Positions 1-9,825 of a stretch of 64,000 bases of DNA are shown here, one piece after another. The notes under the pieces are model-generated. The model made no database searches. It saw only the letters and a list, made by a program, of their open reading frames with translations, and was not told the origin of the DNA. Positions within the stretch are counted from its first letter, which is position 1; every line of letters begins with the position of its first letter. Where the stretch lies: positions 62,001-126,000 of the forward strand of contig DUAC01000069.1 of assembly GCA_012961035.1 (NCBI GenBank). Reading direction: 5' to 3'. The DNA is from Acidimicrobiia bacterium. GTDB lineage: Bacteria; Actinomycetota; Acidimicrobiia; Acidimicrobiales; MedAcidi-G1. Position numbers and translations under genes: made by a program.

Positions 1-2136
1 TTCCGGTCCGACGAGTACCCGGAGCTCATCGAGACGCCCGCCAACGGCGTGTCTGCCACGTGGCACACGACGACACCGGGTCGGGTCATCTTCAACGCCG
101 CCCTGCCGCGCAAGGCCATCACCCCGATCGAGGTGGCTGGCCTGCCGGGCAAGCAGATCACCTTCGTGAACCAGCAGATCGGCAAGAGGGAACTCGGCCT
201 CATCGTCGACGACCTGGCGCGCCACTACCCCAAGATGGTGGTGGCCAGATGCCTCGACGACCTGAAGGACGTCTGCTTCGAGTACGCCAGCCGCTCGGGC
301 CTCACCGTGTCCATCGACGACGTCAAGACCCCGCCCGAGAAGGTCGAGATCCTGGAGCGCCACGAGAAGGACGCCGAGAAGGTCGAGGCCCAGTTCCGGC
401 GGGGCATCATCACCGACGGTGAGCGCCGCCAGAAGGAGGTCGAGATCTGGAACTCGGCCACCTCGGAGGTGACCCAGGTGATGATCAAGGCGCTCGAGGC
501 GGACCCGTCCAACCCGATCGACATGATGGTCAAGTCCGGTGCCCGCGGGAACATGATGCAGGTTCGCCAGATCGCCGGCATGCGTGGCCTCGTGGCCAAC
601 CCGCGTGGTGACATGATCCCGCGCCCGATCAAGTCCAACTTCCGTGAGGGCCTGACGATGCTGGAGTACTTCATCTCCACGCCGGGCGCCAGGAAGGGCC
701 TGGTCGACACCGCCCTGCGTACGGCTGACTCCGGCTACCTGACCCGTCGTCTGGTCGACGTGTCCCAGGAACTCATCATCAACGAGAACGATCCCTTCGA
801 AGCCGAGGGCGCGGTCCGCGGCATCTGGATCGATGGCGTCCGCTCCGACCTGGAGAACCAGCGCTTCTACCTTGAGACACGCCTCTTCAGCCGTACCCTG
901 GCCGACGAGGTCGTGGTCGCCGATCCGGAGGGTAAGGGCATCGTCCACCCCGAGGCCAAGGGCGGTCGACGGGTCCTGGCGGCCGGCATGATCGTCGGCG
1001 AGATCGAGATGCAGTTGATGCGGGACGATCCGGAGGTGGACAGGGTCCGCGTCCTGTCCCCCCTGACCGACGACTCGGCCACGGGCGTGTCGGCGGCCAG
1101 CTACGGCATGTCGTTGGCCACCGGCAAGGACATCGAGGTCGGTGAGGCCGTCGGCGTCATCGCCGCACAGTCGATCGGCGAGCCCGGCACCCAGCTGACC
1201 ATGCGTACCTTCCACACCGGAGGCGTCGTCGGCAAGGACCTCGCAGGTGGTCTTCCGAGGGTCGTGGAGCTGTTCGAGGCACGGACCCCGAAGGGCAAGG
1301 CCACGCTGGCCCGCATCTCCGGAGTCGTCCGGATCGGTGAGGACGAGGGCCGTGGTCGCGAGATCACCGTGGTTGCCGATGACGGCACCGAGGAGGTCTA
1401 CACGATCCCCGGGGTGCCCCGTCTGGAGGTTGCCGACGGTGACGAGGTGAAGGCAGGTGATGCCATCGTCGAGGGCCCCCGCGACCCCAAGGAGCTCCTC
1501 GAGATCAAGGGCGTCCGCGAGACCCAGCAGTACCTCGTGGAAGAGGTCCAGAAGGTCTACAGGGACCAGGGCGTGTCCATCCACGACAAGCACATCGAGC
1601 TCATCGTGAGGCAGATGACCCGGCGCGTGAGGATCAACGATCCCGGCGAGTCGGACTTCCTCCCCGGCGAGCAGGTCGACCAGCGGATGTTCGCTGAGAC
1701 GAACCGCACCCTCGTTGCAGAGGGACGACGTCCGGCTGAGGGCCGTCCCGAGCTGATGGGAATCACCAAGGCCTCCCTGGCCACCGACTCGTGGCTCTCG
1801 GCGGCCTCCTTCCAGGAGACGACCCGTGTGCTCACCGAGGCGGCCATCGAGTGCCGGAGCGACAAGCTCATCGGCCTGAAGGAGAACATCATCATCGGCA
1901 AGCTGGTGCCCGCTGGTACCGGCATGGAGGAGTACCGACGGGTTGACACCCACGCGCCGGACTACAAGCCGATGGACTTCTACTCGTCGGTCGACGAGGA
2001 GCAGGACCTCGCCGAATGGCTGGCCACCCAACCCGGTCAGGGCGAGGACACCTTCGCTGGCGCCTACGAGGCCGACGTGATCGACCTGGCTGGCGCCGTC
2101 GAGGCTCCCGGCAGCGAGGCACCTGAGGCCGTCTAG
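1..2136 (+). CDS. rpoC: DNA-directed RNA polymerase subunit beta' (C-terminal part)
   Basis: This is the last 711 codons of the largest RNA polymerase subunit; the frame is open from base 1, so the start lies upstream of the window. The region around bases 1165-1230 carries the invariant QSIGEPGTQLTMRTFHTGG segment of the trigger loop, which closes over the incoming NTP. The later stretch with QYLVEEVQKVY and VRQMTRRV is the conserved C-terminal module next to the omega subunit. The protein ends in an acidic tail after the conserved core. It sits directly before rpsL, the usual rpoBC-rpsLG-fusA-tuf order. The family assignment is certain; only the N-terminal part is missing. Confidence 0.98.
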   Translation, partial: FRSDEYPELIETPANGVSATWHTTTPGRVIFNAALPRKAITPIEVAGLPGKQITFVNQQIGKRELGLIVDDLARHYPKMVVARCLDDLKDVCFEYASRSGLTVSIDDVKTPPEKVEILERHEKDAEKVEAQFRRGIITDGERRQKEVEIWNSATSEVTQVMIKALEADPSNPIDMMVKSGARGNMMQVRQIAGMRGLVANPRGDMIPRPIKSNFREGLTMLEYFISTPGARKGLVDTALRTADSGYLTRRLVDVSQELIINENDPFEAEGAVRGIWIDGVRSDLENQRFYLETRLFSRTLADEVVVADPEGKGIVHPEAKGGRRVLAAGMIVGEIEMQLMRDDPEVDRVRVLSPLTDDSATGVSAASYGMSLATGKDIEVGEAVGVIAAQSIGEPGTQLTMRTFHTGGVVGKDLAGGLPRVVELFEARTPKGKATLARISGVVRIGEDEGRGREITVVADDGTEEVYTIPGVPRLEVADGDEVKAGDAIVEGPRDPKELLEIKGVRETQQYLVEEVQKVYRDQGVSIHDKHIELIVRQMTRRVRINDPGESDFLPGEQVDQRMFAETNRTLVAEGRRPAEGRPELMGITKASLATDSWLSAASFQETTRVLTEAAIECRSDKLIGLKENIIIGKLVPAGTGMEEYRRVDTHAPDYKPMDFYSSVDEEQDLAEWLATQPGQGEDTFAGAYEADVIDLAGAVEAPGSEAPEAV

Positions 2137-2173
2137 ACGATCGTGTGACTCCAGCCCGGCCTGTCGGACACGT

Positions 2174-2203
2174 TTGTGAGTGGGGGAGACCCGCCCATAG
2201 ACT
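2174..2203 (+). promoter_or_regulatory. Candidate promoter for the str operon (rpsL)
   Basis: TTGTGA at 2174-2179 and TAGACT at 2198-2203 are separated by 18 bases in the 139-bp gap between rpoC and rpsL. Initiation would fall near 2210 and leave a leader of about 65 nt. This is a motif match only. Confidence 0.35.
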
Positions 2204-2275
2204 CGTGCGCTGACCGGTGCCGCATCCCGGTCGACCCATCGAAACCACCGTTATTTCTCTCAACGAGGTAGATAA

Positions 2276-2647
2276 GTGCCCACCATCCAGCAGTTGGTCC
2301 GCAAGGGCCGCAAGTCAAAGCGCCGCAAGGAGGCCACACCGGCCCTGAAGGGCGCGCCGCAGCGGCGTGGTGTCTGCACCCGCGTCTACACCACTACGCC
2401 GAAGAAGCCGAACTCCGCCCTCCGCAAGGTGGCGCGTGTCCGCCTCACCAGCGGTGTCGAGGTGACGGCCTATATCCCGGGCGAGGGTCACAACCTCCAG
2501 GAGCACTCGATCGTGCTCGTGCGTGGCGGTCGTGTGAAGGACCTGCCCGGCGTCCGCTACAAGGTGATCCGTGGAACGCTGGACACCTCCGGCGTCAGCC
2601 AGCGGCGCCAGGCTCGCAGCCGTTACGGCGCGAAGAAGGAAGGCTGA
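2276..2647 (+). CDS. rpsL: 30S ribosomal protein S12
   Basis: S12 sits at the decoding centre of the small subunit. The 123-residue product has the family length, the invariant [11 protein letters not shown] loop at residues 41-51 and the second conserved loop VKDLPGVRY, whose Asp is methylthiolated in some bacteria. The GTG start gives the standard [12 protein letters not shown]-terminus. rpsG follows after 2 bases, so the two are probably cotranscribed, with fusA, tuf and rpsJ, as the str operon. Nothing is unusual apart from the short interval upstream that holds a possible own promoter. Confidence 0.98.
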   Translation: MPTIQQLVRKGRKSKRRKEATPALKGAPQRRGVCTRVYTTTPKKPNSALRKVARVRLTSGVEVTAYIPGEGHNLQEHSIVLVRGGRVKDLPGVRYKVIRGTLDTSGVSQRRQARSRYGAKKEG

Positions 2648-2649
2648 CC

Positions 2650-3120
2650 GTGCCACGCAAGGGCCCTGCCGTACGTCGTGAAATGATCCCGGACCCCGTC
2701 TACCGGTCCACAGCGGTTACCCAGCTGGTCAACAAGGTGCTGCAGCGCGGCAAGCGCTCGACGGCCGAACGCATCGTCTACGCGGCGCTCTCCACGGTTG
2801 AGGAAAAGACCGGGAGCGAGCCGGTCGGCACGCTTAAGCGGGCGATCGAGAACGTCCGTCCCCAGTTGGAGGTCCGGAGCCGCCGTGTGGGTGGTGCCAC
2901 CTACCAGGTGCCGGTCGAGGTTCGCCCCCGACGGGCCAACACCCTCGCCCTGCGCTGGCTGGTCAACTACTCCCGTGACCGTCGTGAGCGCACGATGGCC
3001 GAACGGTTGGCCAACGAGATCATGGATGCCTCCAACGGCATCGGGTCCTCGGTCAAGCGCCGTGAGGACCTCCACAAGATGGCCGACGCCAACAAGGCGT
3101 TCGCCCACTACCGCTGGTGA
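2650..3120 (+). CDS. rpsG: 30S ribosomal protein S7
   Basis: S7 nucleates assembly of the 30S head on the 3' domain of 16S rRNA. At 156 residues it has the usual length; the N-terminus [15 protein letters not shown], the central [14 protein letters not shown] and the C-terminal [14 protein letters not shown] are diagnostic. The GTG start lies 2 bases after the rpsL stop. In other bacteria S7 represses its own operon; the 158-bp gap after it, before fusA, contains no gene and no clear terminator. Confidence 0.98.
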   Translation: MPRKGPAVRREMIPDPVYRSTAVTQLVNKVLQRGKRSTAERIVYAALSTVEEKTGSEPVGTLKRAIENVRPQLEVRSRRVGGATYQVPVEVRPRRANTLALRWLVNYSRDRRERTMAERLANEIMDASNGIGSSVKRREDLHKMADANKAFAHYRW

Positions 3121-3278
3121 GCAGCCCCTCCGGGCACCCCTCCGCCTGATCCAGGAAGCCGCGCTCGTCGGTCCTGTCGTCCAGCCCCTGTGGCCGGTTC
3201 GGTAGACCGACCCGAGCCTGCAGCCCGGAAAGTCCAGCGACACCGATTCCGAACGAACAGCGAACGACGAGTTATCCC

Positions 3279-5366
3279 ATGGCAAAGCGACACCCACTCC
3301 AGAGGACCCGGAACATCGGGATCATGGCCCATATCGACGCGGGCAAGACGACTACGACCGAGCGGATCCTCTACTACACCGGTGTCAACTACAAGATCGG
3401 TGAGGTCCACGACGGCGCTGCCACCATGGACTGGATGGAGCAGGAGCAGGAGCGGGGCATCACCATCACCTCCGCGGCCACCAGCTGCTTCTGGCGGGAC
3501 CACCGCATCAACATCATCGACACGCCGGGCCATGTGGACTTCACGGTCGAGGTGGAGCGTTCGCTGCGGGTGCTGGATGGAGCCGTAGCCGTGTTCGACG
3601 GCGTGGCCGGGGTGGAGCCCCAGACCGAGACGGTGTGGCGCCAGGCCGACAAGTACCAGGTGCCCCGGATGTGCTTCATCAACAAGATGGATCGCACCGG
3701 TGCCGACTTCTACTACGTGCTGGACACCATCCAGGATCGGCTCGGCTGCAACACGGCGGTGGTCCAGCTGCCCATCGGTGCCGAGTCCGAGTTCGTCGGC
3801 ATCGTGGACCTGGTCGAGATGAACGCCCTCGTCTGGCAGGGCGAGGACCTGGGTGCCACCTGGGACGTCGTGGACATTCCCGAGGACCTGGTGGAGAAGG
3901 CCGAGGAGTTCCGGACCGGGCTGATCGACGTGCTCTCCGAGTTCGATGAGAACATCCTCGAGAAGTTCGTGGGCGACGAGGAGATCACCGCCGCCGACGT
4001 TCGTTCCGCCGTCCGCACCGGCACCCTGGCGGGCCTCTGCGTGCCGATCCTGACCGGGTCCGCCTTCAAGAACAAGGGCGTGCAGACCCTCCTGGACGCT
4101 GTCGTGGACTACCTGCCGTCGCCCGTCGACCTTCCTCCCGTCGAGGGCGTCCATCCCCGGACGGGTGATGCGGTCCAGCGTGACCCCGACGACGATGCGC
4201 CCTTCTCCGCACTTGCGTTCAAGATCATGACCGACCCCCACGTCGGCAAGCTCATCTACTTCCGTGCGTACAGCGGCCTGCTCGAGAAGGGCTCCGCCGT
4301 CCTGAACACCCGCACCGGGAACAAGGAGCGCATCGGCCGCATCCTCGAGATGCACGCCAACGACCGTGAAGATCGTGACGAGGTGCGGACCGGCGACATC
4401 GTGGCAGGCATCGGGCTGAAGAACACCCGGACCGGCGACACCCTCTGTGATCCCGGCCACCCGATCGTGCTGGAGCAGCTGGAGTTCCCTGAGCCGGTCA
4501 TCCACGTCGCCGTGGAGCCCCGCTCGAAGGCTGACCAGGACAAGATGGGCAAGGCCCTGGGTGCCCTGGCCGAGGAGGACCCGACCTTCACCGTCCGTAG
4601 TGACGAGGAGACGGGCCAGACCATCATCGGCGGCATGGGCGAACTCCACCTGGAGGTCCTGGTCGACCGCATGCTCCGAGAGTTCCGGGTGGATGCGAAC
4701 GTGGGCCGTCCGCAGGTCGCATACCGCGAGACCATCACGAAGGCGGTCCTGAACCACCGCTACACCCACAAGAAGCAGACCGGCGGCTCGGGCCAGTTCG
4801 CCGAGATCGTGGCCAGCCTCGAGCCGTATACCGAGGACGGGTCCACCTACCTGTTCGAGGACAACGTGCGAGGTGGTCGCATCCCCAAGGAGTACATCCC
4901 CTCGGTCGACGCCGGCATCCAGCTGGCCACCACCAACGGCCCGTTGGCCGGCTTCCAGGTCCTCGGCCTGAAGGTGAGCCTGAACGACGGCAAGTCGCAT
5001 GACGTCGATTCCTCGGAGATGGCGTTCAAGATCGCCGCCCAGGCCTGGTTCCGGGAGGCGATGCGCATGGCGAAGCCCGTCCTGCTCGAGCCTGTGATGA
5101 CCGTGGAGGTCGTCACGCCCGAGAATTACATGGGCGACGTGGTCGGCGACCTCAACTCCCGGCGCGGTCGGGTGGGCCAGATGGAGGCCCGTGGCGGCAA
5201 CCAGGTAGTCAGCGCACAGGTGCCACTGTCCGAGATGTTCGGGTACGCTACCGATCTCCGGTCGCGGACCCAGGGTCGTGCGACCTACACCATGCAGTTC
5301 GACTCGTACCAGCAGACCCCCGGGTCGGTACAGGAGGAGATCACCCGCCGTATCCACGGTGAGTGA
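3279..5366 (+). CDS. fusA: Translation elongation factor G
   Basis: EF-G is the GTPase that drives translocation and, with RRF, ribosome recycling. The 695-residue length is typical. The P-loop [15 protein letters not shown] lies at about residues 17-31, switch [10 protein letters not shown] near residue 87 and the NKMD base-recognition motif near residue 140, followed by domains II-V with [10 protein letters not shown]. It lies between rpsG and tuf in the canonical str order. The [18 protein letters not shown]-type switch I region marks the translocase type rather than a ribosome-protection paralogue such as TetM. Confidence 0.98.
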   Translation: MAKRHPLQRTRNIGIMAHIDAGKTTTTERILYYTGVNYKIGEVHDGAATMDWMEQEQERGITITSAATSCFWRDHRINIIDTPGHVDFTVEVERSLRVLDGAVAVFDGVAGVEPQTETVWRQADKYQVPRMCFINKMDRTGADFYYVLDTIQDRLGCNTAVVQLPIGAESEFVGIVDLVEMNALVWQGEDLGATWDVVDIPEDLVEKAEEFRTGLIDVLSEFDENILEKFVGDEEITAADVRSAVRTGTLAGLCVPILTGSAFKNKGVQTLLDAVVDYLPSPVDLPPVEGVHPRTGDAVQRDPDDDAPFSALAFKIMTDPHVGKLIYFRAYSGLLEKGSAVLNTRTGNKERIGRILEMHANDREDRDEVRTGDIVAGIGLKNTRTGDTLCDPGHPIVLEQLEFPEPVIHVAVEPRSKADQDKMGKALGALAEEDPTFTVRSDEETGQTIIGGMGELHLEVLVDRMLREFRVDANVGRPQVAYRETITKAVLNHRYTHKKQTGGSGQFAEIVASLEPYTEDGSTYLFEDNVRGGRIPKEYIPSVDAGIQLATTNGPLAGFQVLGLKVSLNDGKSHDVDSSEMAFKIAAQAWFREAMRMAKPVLLEPVMTVEVVTPENYMGDVVGDLNSRRGRVGQMEARGGNQVVSAQVPLSEMFGYATDLRSRTQGRATYTMQFDSYQQTPGSVQEEITRRIHGE

Positions 5367-5418
5367 GCTCCAGTAGTCCGTCCGGAAAACTCTGAAAATA
5401 ACCCAAGGAAGCAGCGCA

Positions 5419-6609
5419 ATGGCCAAGGCCCACTTCGAGCGGAACAAGCCCCACGTGAACGTGGGAACGATGGGACACATCGACCACGGGAAGACCACTC
5501 TGACCGCGGCGATCACCAAGGTCCTCTCGGATCGTGATCCCGATTCGACCTCGTTCACCGACTTCGCCAACATCGACAAGGCTCCCGAAGAGCGGGAGCG
5601 CGGCATCACGATCAACGTGAGCCACGTCGAGTACGAGACTCCGAACCGGCACTACGCCCACGTCGACATGCCGGGCCACGCCGACTACATCAAGAACATG
5701 ATCACCGGCGCCGCCCAGGTGGACGGTGCGATCCTGGTGGTGTCGGCCGCAGACGGCCCGATGCCCCAGACCCGTGAGCACGTCCTGCTGGCTCGCCAGG
5801 TCGGCGTTCCGAAGATCGTGGTCGCCCTCAACAAGTGCGACATGGTCGACGACGAGGAACTCCTCGAGCTGGTCGAGATGGAGGTCCGGGAGCTCCTGGA
5901 CGAGTACGAGTTCCCGGGTGACGACACCCCGATCGTGAGGGTCTCGGCGCTGAAGGCACTAGAGGGCGACTCGGACGCCGCCGACCAGGTCGCCGAGCTC
6001 ATGAACCAGGTGGACGAGTACATCCCGCAGCCTGAGCGTGACGTGGACAAGCCGTTCCTGATGCCCATAGAGGACGTCTTCTCGATCACCGGTCGTGGCA
6101 CCGTTGTGACCGGTCGTGTGGAACAGGGCGTCGTGAACACGGGCGACAGCATCGAGATCATCGGCCTCAAGGACACCCAGACCACGGTCTGCACCGGTGT
6201 CGAGATGTTCCGCAAGCTCCTCGACGAGGGGCGCGCCGGAGACAACATCGGCGCCCTGCTGCGTGGCATCGACAAGGAGCAGGTCCAGCGCGGCCAGGTC
6301 CTCGCCAAGCCCGGTTCGATCACCCCGCACACCCACTTCGAGGCCGAGGTGTACGTTCTGAACAAGGCAGAGGGTGGCCGTCACAAGCCGTTCTTCTCCA
6401 ACTACCGTCCGCAGTTCTACTTCCGGACCACCGACGTGACCGGCAACATCGAGTTGCCCGAGGGCACGGAGATGTGCATGCCCGGCGACAACACGACCAT
6501 GACGGTCGAGCTCATCGCTCCGATCGCCATGGACGAGGGCCTGCGCTTCGCCATCCGTGAGGGTGGCCGTACGGTGGGCGCTGGCGCCGTCACCAAGATC
6601 CTGAAGTAG
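5419..6609 (+). CDS. tuf: Translation elongation factor Tu
   Basis: EF-Tu delivers aminoacyl-tRNA to the ribosomal A site. The 396-residue protein shows GHIDHGKTT at about 19-27, the switch I segment [18 protein letters not shown] (most homologues have Cys where this has Met) and the NKCD guanine motif. Domains II and III follow, ending in [13 protein letters not shown]. The A-rich leader AAAATAACCCAAGGAAG precedes the ATG and supplies the ribosome binding site. rpsJ starts 9 bases downstream, so the gene is inside the operon and not free-standing. Confidence 0.98.
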   Translation: MAKAHFERNKPHVNVGTMGHIDHGKTTLTAAITKVLSDRDPDSTSFTDFANIDKAPEERERGITINVSHVEYETPNRHYAHVDMPGHADYIKNMITGAAQVDGAILVVSAADGPMPQTREHVLLARQVGVPKIVVALNKCDMVDDEELLELVEMEVRELLDEYEFPGDDTPIVRVSALKALEGDSDAADQVAELMNQVDEYIPQPERDVDKPFLMPIEDVFSITGRGTVVTGRVEQGVVNTGDSIEIIGLKDTQTTVCTGVEMFRKLLDEGRAGDNIGALLRGIDKEQVQRGQVLAKPGSITPHTHFEAEVYVLNKAEGGRHKPFFSNYRPQFYFRTTDVTGNIELPEGTEMCMPGDNTTMTVELIAPIAMDEGLRFAIREGGRTVGAGAVTKILK

Positions 6610-6618
6610 TAGGACACG

Positions 6619-6939
6619 ATGGCTGCAGGACAGAGGATCCGGATCCGGTTGAAGGCCTATGACCACCAGGTCATAGACCAGTCGGCGAAGAAGATCGTCG
6701 AGACGGTCCGACGCACCCAGGCCGACCTCAGGGGACCCATACCGCTGCCTACCGAGAAGCACCGCTACACGGTCATCCGCGGTCCCTTCAAGGACAAGGA
6801 CTCCCGGGAGCACTTCGAGATGCGCATCCACAAGCGCCTGCTCGACATCCTGAATCCCTCGCCCAAGACGGTCGACTCGCTGCAGCGCCTCGACCTCCCG
6901 GCTGGTGTGGACATCGAGATCAAGATCCAGCAGGTCTGA
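6619..6939 (+). CDS. rpsJ: 30S ribosomal protein S10
   Basis: S10 is a 30S head protein and, as NusE, an antitermination partner of NusB. The 106-residue product contains the family signatures [29 protein letters not shown] and the [14 protein letters not shown] tail. In most bacteria rpsJ opens the S10 operon and is followed at once by rplC. Here it is the last gene of the str unit: a strong terminator follows and the next gene is on the other strand. Confidence 0.98.
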   Translation: MAAGQRIRIRLKAYDHQVIDQSAKKIVETVRRTQADLRGPIPLPTEKHRYTVIRGPFKDKDSREHFEMRIHKRLLDILNPSPKTVDSLQRLDLPAGVDIEIKIQQV

Positions 6940-6976
6940 ATTCGCAGGGTCGGCCCCGTAGGCCGACATGAACCAC

Positions 6977-7008
6977 GGAGCGCCCCCTCGGGGGCGCTCC
7001 CGTTCGTT
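6977..7008. terminator. Bidirectional intrinsic terminator after rpsJ
   Basis: GGAGCGCCCC (6977-6986) pairs perfectly with GGGGCGCTCC (6991-7000), leaving a 4-base CTCG loop, followed by CGTTCGTT. The hairpin sits between the convergent rpsJ and AI-2E genes and could stop transcription from both sides. The T-tract is weak, as is common in high-GC genomes. Confidence 0.7.
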
Positions 7009-7032
7009 ACGGGGTCGTTCAACCCACGGCGG

Positions 7033-8181
7033 TCAGTCGGAGGGCGGCCGTTCGCCGTGGCCCCGCCGGAGGCTGCTCTCGGCGATCAGGTGCTCGACCA
7101 CCTCGTGGCGCTCCGCTTCGGCGGCAATCACCGACTGGATGGTCGCCGCCGCGGGAAGGGCCAGCAGGGCACCGACCACTCCCAGTACGGCTGAGCCGGC
7201 TATCACCGCTCCGAAGGCGACCGCCACGTGGAGCTGCATGGTGTGGGCGGTGATCCTGGGTGCCAGCAGGTAGTTCTCCACCTGCTGGTAGGCGGCCACG
7301 GCCGCCATCACCCAGAGGGCGTCCGCCGGGTCGCCCAGCAGTGCGATGACCAGCGGGAGGGCGCCTGCGATGTAGGTACCGACCACGGGCACGAACTGGG
7401 ACATGACGCCGACCCAGAGGGCGAGGGCCAGCGACGAGGGCAGTCCGATGGCCTCGAACGCCGCCCAGTGGACCAACGACGAGGCCAGGGCCAGGAGGCT
7501 CCGGGAGAGGATGTAGCCACCGGTCTTCTCTATGGCCAGGTCCCAGACTTCCAGCACGTGGCGTTGGTGTCGCTCAGGCAGGAAGGAACAGATGATCCGG
7601 CGCAGCTTCGGACCCTCGGCCACCAGGTAGAACGTGAACAGGCCGACGGTGAACAGGTTGAAGAGGACGTTGACTACGGTGGTTCCGAACCTCGCCAGGT
7701 CCTCGGCCACCTCGCTGAGGCGCTTCGCCAGGGCACCGGAGTCGTATTCGGACCTGAGGTCGGCGGTGGCGTGCTCGATCCCGAACGAGTCCTCCAGCCA
7801 GCTATCGATCTCCGCGAGGTAGGAGGGCACGTTCTCGCTGAAATCCGTCACCTGTTCGGCCAGGAGGCTCCCGACCTGGATGCCGAAGCCACCGAGGGCG
7901 CCGACCATGATGGCCAGTACCAGGAACGTGCCCGGGCCTCGGCGCATCCCGCGCCGTTCCAGCCTGTTCACGGCCGGTTCGAGGGCGAACGATAGGAACA
8001 GGGACACCAGCAGGACCATGAGCAGTGGTCGCAGGGCCGAGACGACGCCACGCAGGTACCAGAGGCCGGCGATGCCCACGAGCAGGCTGAGGACGGCCCG
8101 CCTCGCCCACGGTGGGAGGGTCGTCGTCTCGGAAGCCTGCTTGGTCATGGGTTGGCGTAGCGGGAACGGCTGCGATCCCAC
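7033..8181 (-). CDS. AI-2E family transporter (PF01594-like membrane protein)
   Basis: This 382-residue protein belongs to the AI-2E/PerM family of multi-pass membrane proteins, whose substrates include autoinducer-2 and small ions in a few cases and are unknown in most. Hydrophobic pairs lie near the N-terminus (LSLLVGIAGLWYL and LLMVLLVSLFLSFALEP). A long soluble stretch follows (about residues 105-170), then a C-terminal membrane core with the family segments SQFVPVVGTYIAG and ENYLLAPRI. The GTG at 8181 has TAGCGT 10 bases upstream; an ATG at 8148 is the alternative start. It lies antisense between rpsJ and rplC, splitting the S10 operon. No function can be inferred from the neighbours. 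Confidence 0.85.
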   Translation of the reverse strand: MGSQPFPLRQPMTKQASETTTLPPWARRAVLSLLVGIAGLWYLRGVVSALRPLLMVLLVSLFLSFALEPAVNRLERRGMRRGPGTFLVLAIMVGALGGFGIQVGSLLAEQVTDFSENVPSYLAEIDSWLEDSFGIEHATADLRSEYDSGALAKRLSEVAEDLARFGTTVVNVLFNLFTVGLFTFYLVAEGPKLRRIICSFLPERHQRHVLEVWDLAIEKTGGYILSRSLLALASSLVHWAAFEAIGLPSSLALALWVGVMSQFVPVVGTYIAGALPLVIALLGDPADALWVMAAVAAYQQVENYLLAPRITAHTMQLHVAVAFGAVIAGSAVLGVVGALLALPAAATIQSVIAAEAERHEVVEHLIAESSLRRGHGERPPSD

Positions 8182-8267
8182 TACCCGAGCGACGCTACCG
8201 GTCGGTCCTGTAGGTCATGGGGATGCAGCGTGGCGCGAGCCACAGGGTCGGGATCACACCCTCATGG

Positions 8268-8296
8268 TTGTGGCTGCACCCCAACGGCCGTATCGT
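8268..8296 (+). promoter_or_regulatory. Candidate promoter for the rplC operon
   Basis: TTGTGG (8268-8273) and TATCGT (8291-8296) are exactly 17 bases apart. The same TTGNNN-17-TANNNT form occurs before infA, rplM and groES in this window, which supports it as a sigma-A-type promoter. Confidence 0.5.
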
Positions 8297-8395
8297 TGTC
8301 CCCTGCGCTCCGGAGGGTCCGGGGTCGCCAACTGACGTCCGTTTAGGCGCCGGGTTCCACGGGATCCGGTGAACCGAACGGCACAACCGAATCAC

Positions 8396-8476
8396 CGCTC
8401 CGCCGGGCCATGCCTGTGCGGAGCGTTCGCGTGAGCGGCCCACCAACGGGCCAGCCGCCGGGGGAGTCCTCCGGCG
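8396..8476 (+). promoter_or_regulatory. Three-hairpin mRNA leader of rplC
   Basis: Three inverted repeats follow each other. CGCTCCGC/GCGGAGCG lies at 8396-8403 and 8418-8425. GGCCC/GGGCC lies at 8437-8441 and 8448-8452. A 9-bp stem with one G-T wobble lies at 8456-8464 and 8468-8476 with an AGT loop. The last stem ends 8 bases before the AGGAG site of rplC. The arrangement resembles ribosomal-protein autoregulatory leaders; the regulator is not known, but L4, encoded by the second gene of this unit, is the obvious candidate. Confidence 0.4.
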
Positions 8477-8494
8477 CCAGTCGCAGGAGCCATC

Positions 8495-9136
8495 ATGGCC
8501 AACAAGGCACTCGTCGGCATCAAGGTCGGCATGACACAGGTGTGGGACGAGGACAACCGGGTCCTGCCTGTCACCGTGCTGCGTGTAACGCCCAACCGCG
8601 TCGTGCAGATCAAGACCACCGAACGGGACGGCTACACCGCCCTTCAGGTGACCTACGGCAACAGGGACGCTGCAAAGTTGAACCGCCCGGAGGCCGGCCA
8701 CTTCGCCGCCGGTGGCGTGGACACCGGGGATCGGCTCGTCGAGCTGCGCCTGGACGACGTCGACGGCTACGAGGTCGGGCAGGAGATCACGGTGGAGTCG
8801 CTGGCCGATCTGGGGCACGTCGACGTGACCGCAGTCAGCAAGGGCAAGGGCTTCGCAGGCGTCATGAAGCGCCACGGCTTCAAGGGCCAGCGCGCCTCGC
8901 ACGGAGCCCACAAGGTCCATCGCAAGCCCGGAGCCATCGGCCAGTGCGCCACCCCTTCGAGGGTGTTCAAGGGCAAGAAAATGCCGGGTCGAATGGGAAA
9001 CCAGAAGACGACGATGCTGAACCTCGAGATCGTGCAGGCCGACGTCGAGCGTGACCTGCTCCTGGTCCGCGGTTCGGTGCCCGGCGGCCGTGGTGCGACC
9101 GTCCTGATCCGCGATGCCGTGAAGGGAGCCCGGTGA
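8495..9136 (+). CDS. rplC: 50S ribosomal protein L3
   Basis: L3 is a primary 50S assembly protein whose extended loop reaches the peptidyl transferase centre. The product is 213 residues and starts with ALVGIKVGMTQVW. The diagnostic loop RASHGAHKVHRKPGAIG leads into SRVFKGKKMPGRMG, with the Gln that is methylated in many bacteria nearby (GNQKTT). A clear AGGAG site lies 5 bases before the ATG. It is the first gene of the shortened S10 operon and its stop overlaps the rplD start region. Confidence 0.97.
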   Translation: MANKALVGIKVGMTQVWDEDNRVLPVTVLRVTPNRVVQIKTTERDGYTALQVTYGNRDAAKLNRPEAGHFAAGGVDTGDRLVELRLDDVDGYEVGQEITVESLADLGHVDVTAVSKGKGFAGVMKRHGFKGQRASHGAHKVHRKPGAIGQCATPSRVFKGKKMPGRMGNQKTTMLNLEIVQADVERDLLLVRGSVPGGRGATVLIRDAVKGAR

Positions 9137-9825
9137 TGGCGAAGATCGACGTTCTCAGCCCGATGGGCGCAGCGGCAGGCTCCGTCGAGTTGGACGAGCA
9201 CACGTTCGGCATCCAGCCGAACGTCGCCGTCATGCACCAGGTGGTCACCGCCCAGTTGGCGGCCCGCCGGTCGGGTACGCAGAGCACGCTGACGCGGGCC
9301 GAGTCCCGTGGTGGCGGTGCCAAGCCGTGGGCCCAGAAGGGCACCGGTCGTGCCCGCCAGGGCTCCATCCGTTCGCCACAGTGGCGTGGTGGTGGCGTGG
9401 CCCTGGGCCCCAAGCCCCGTAGTTACGCCCAGAAGACCCCAAGGAAGATGATCCGCCTGGCCCTTCGTTCGGCCCTGAGCGATCGTGCAGCCGAGGGTCG
9501 GGTAGTCGTGGTCGACGACTGGAACTTCGAAGTACCCAGGACGAAGGCCGCCATGGCGGCGCTGGTCACCCTCGGTGTGCAGGGACGATCCCTGGTCGTG
9601 GCGGAGCGTGGCGACGAGAACACCTGGAAGAGCTTCGCCAACCTGCCCGAGGTGCACGTGCTGTCACCCGGCGAGTTGAACGCATACGACGTCCTGGTGT
9701 GCGACTACATCGTGTTCACCCGTGCGACCCTGCCCTCCTTCTCAACACCGGCGCCGGCCACCCCGGCACCGGTGGAGCCTGCGGCCCAGGTTGACACCGA
9801 TCCCAGCGGGGAGGAGGAAGAGTGA
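9136..9825 (+). CDS. rplD: 50S ribosomal protein L4
   Basis: L4 lines the peptide exit tunnel and in gamma-proteobacteria also represses the S10 operon. The 229-residue product has the internal tunnel loop AKPWAQKGTGRARQGSIRSP and GGGVALGPKPRSY. The C-terminus runs about 30 residues past the conserved YDVLVCDYIVFTRATLPSF end as a Pro/Ala and Glu-rich tail. The ATG at 9136 shares its A with the rplC stop; a GTG one codon earlier is possible. Confidence 0.97.
   Translation: MAKIDVLSPMGAAAGSVELDEHTFGIQPNVAVMHQVVTAQLAARRSGTQSTLTRAESRGGGAKPWAQKGTGRARQGSIRSPQWRGGGVALGPKPRSYAQKTPRKMIRLALRSALSDRAAEGRVVVVDDWNFEVPRTKAAMAALVTLGVQGRSLVVAERGDENTWKSFANLPEVHVLSPGELNAYDVLVCDYIVFTRATLPSFSTPAPATPAPVEPAAQVDTDPSGEEEE

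Larger units (their letters stand above)
8182..8494 (+). other. 313-bp gene-free region: rplC promoter and structured leader
   Basis: No convincing reading frame lies between the divergent AI-2E and rplC genes. The region holds a promoter candidate, a possible -10 box for the minus-strand gene (ACGCTA on the plus strand at 8192-8197) and three hairpins before the rplC ribosome binding site AGGAG at 8485-8489. A leader of about 190 nt is expected from the promoter position. Confidence 0.6.

Noticed and set aside
3108-5615. An 835-codon open frame on the minus strand opposite rpsG, fusA and the start of tuf.
   Set aside because: It is antisense to well-identified genes; long antisense frames arise from the GC-rich third positions of the true genes. 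The predicted protein is rich in His, Leu, Val, Gly and has no recognisable domain.
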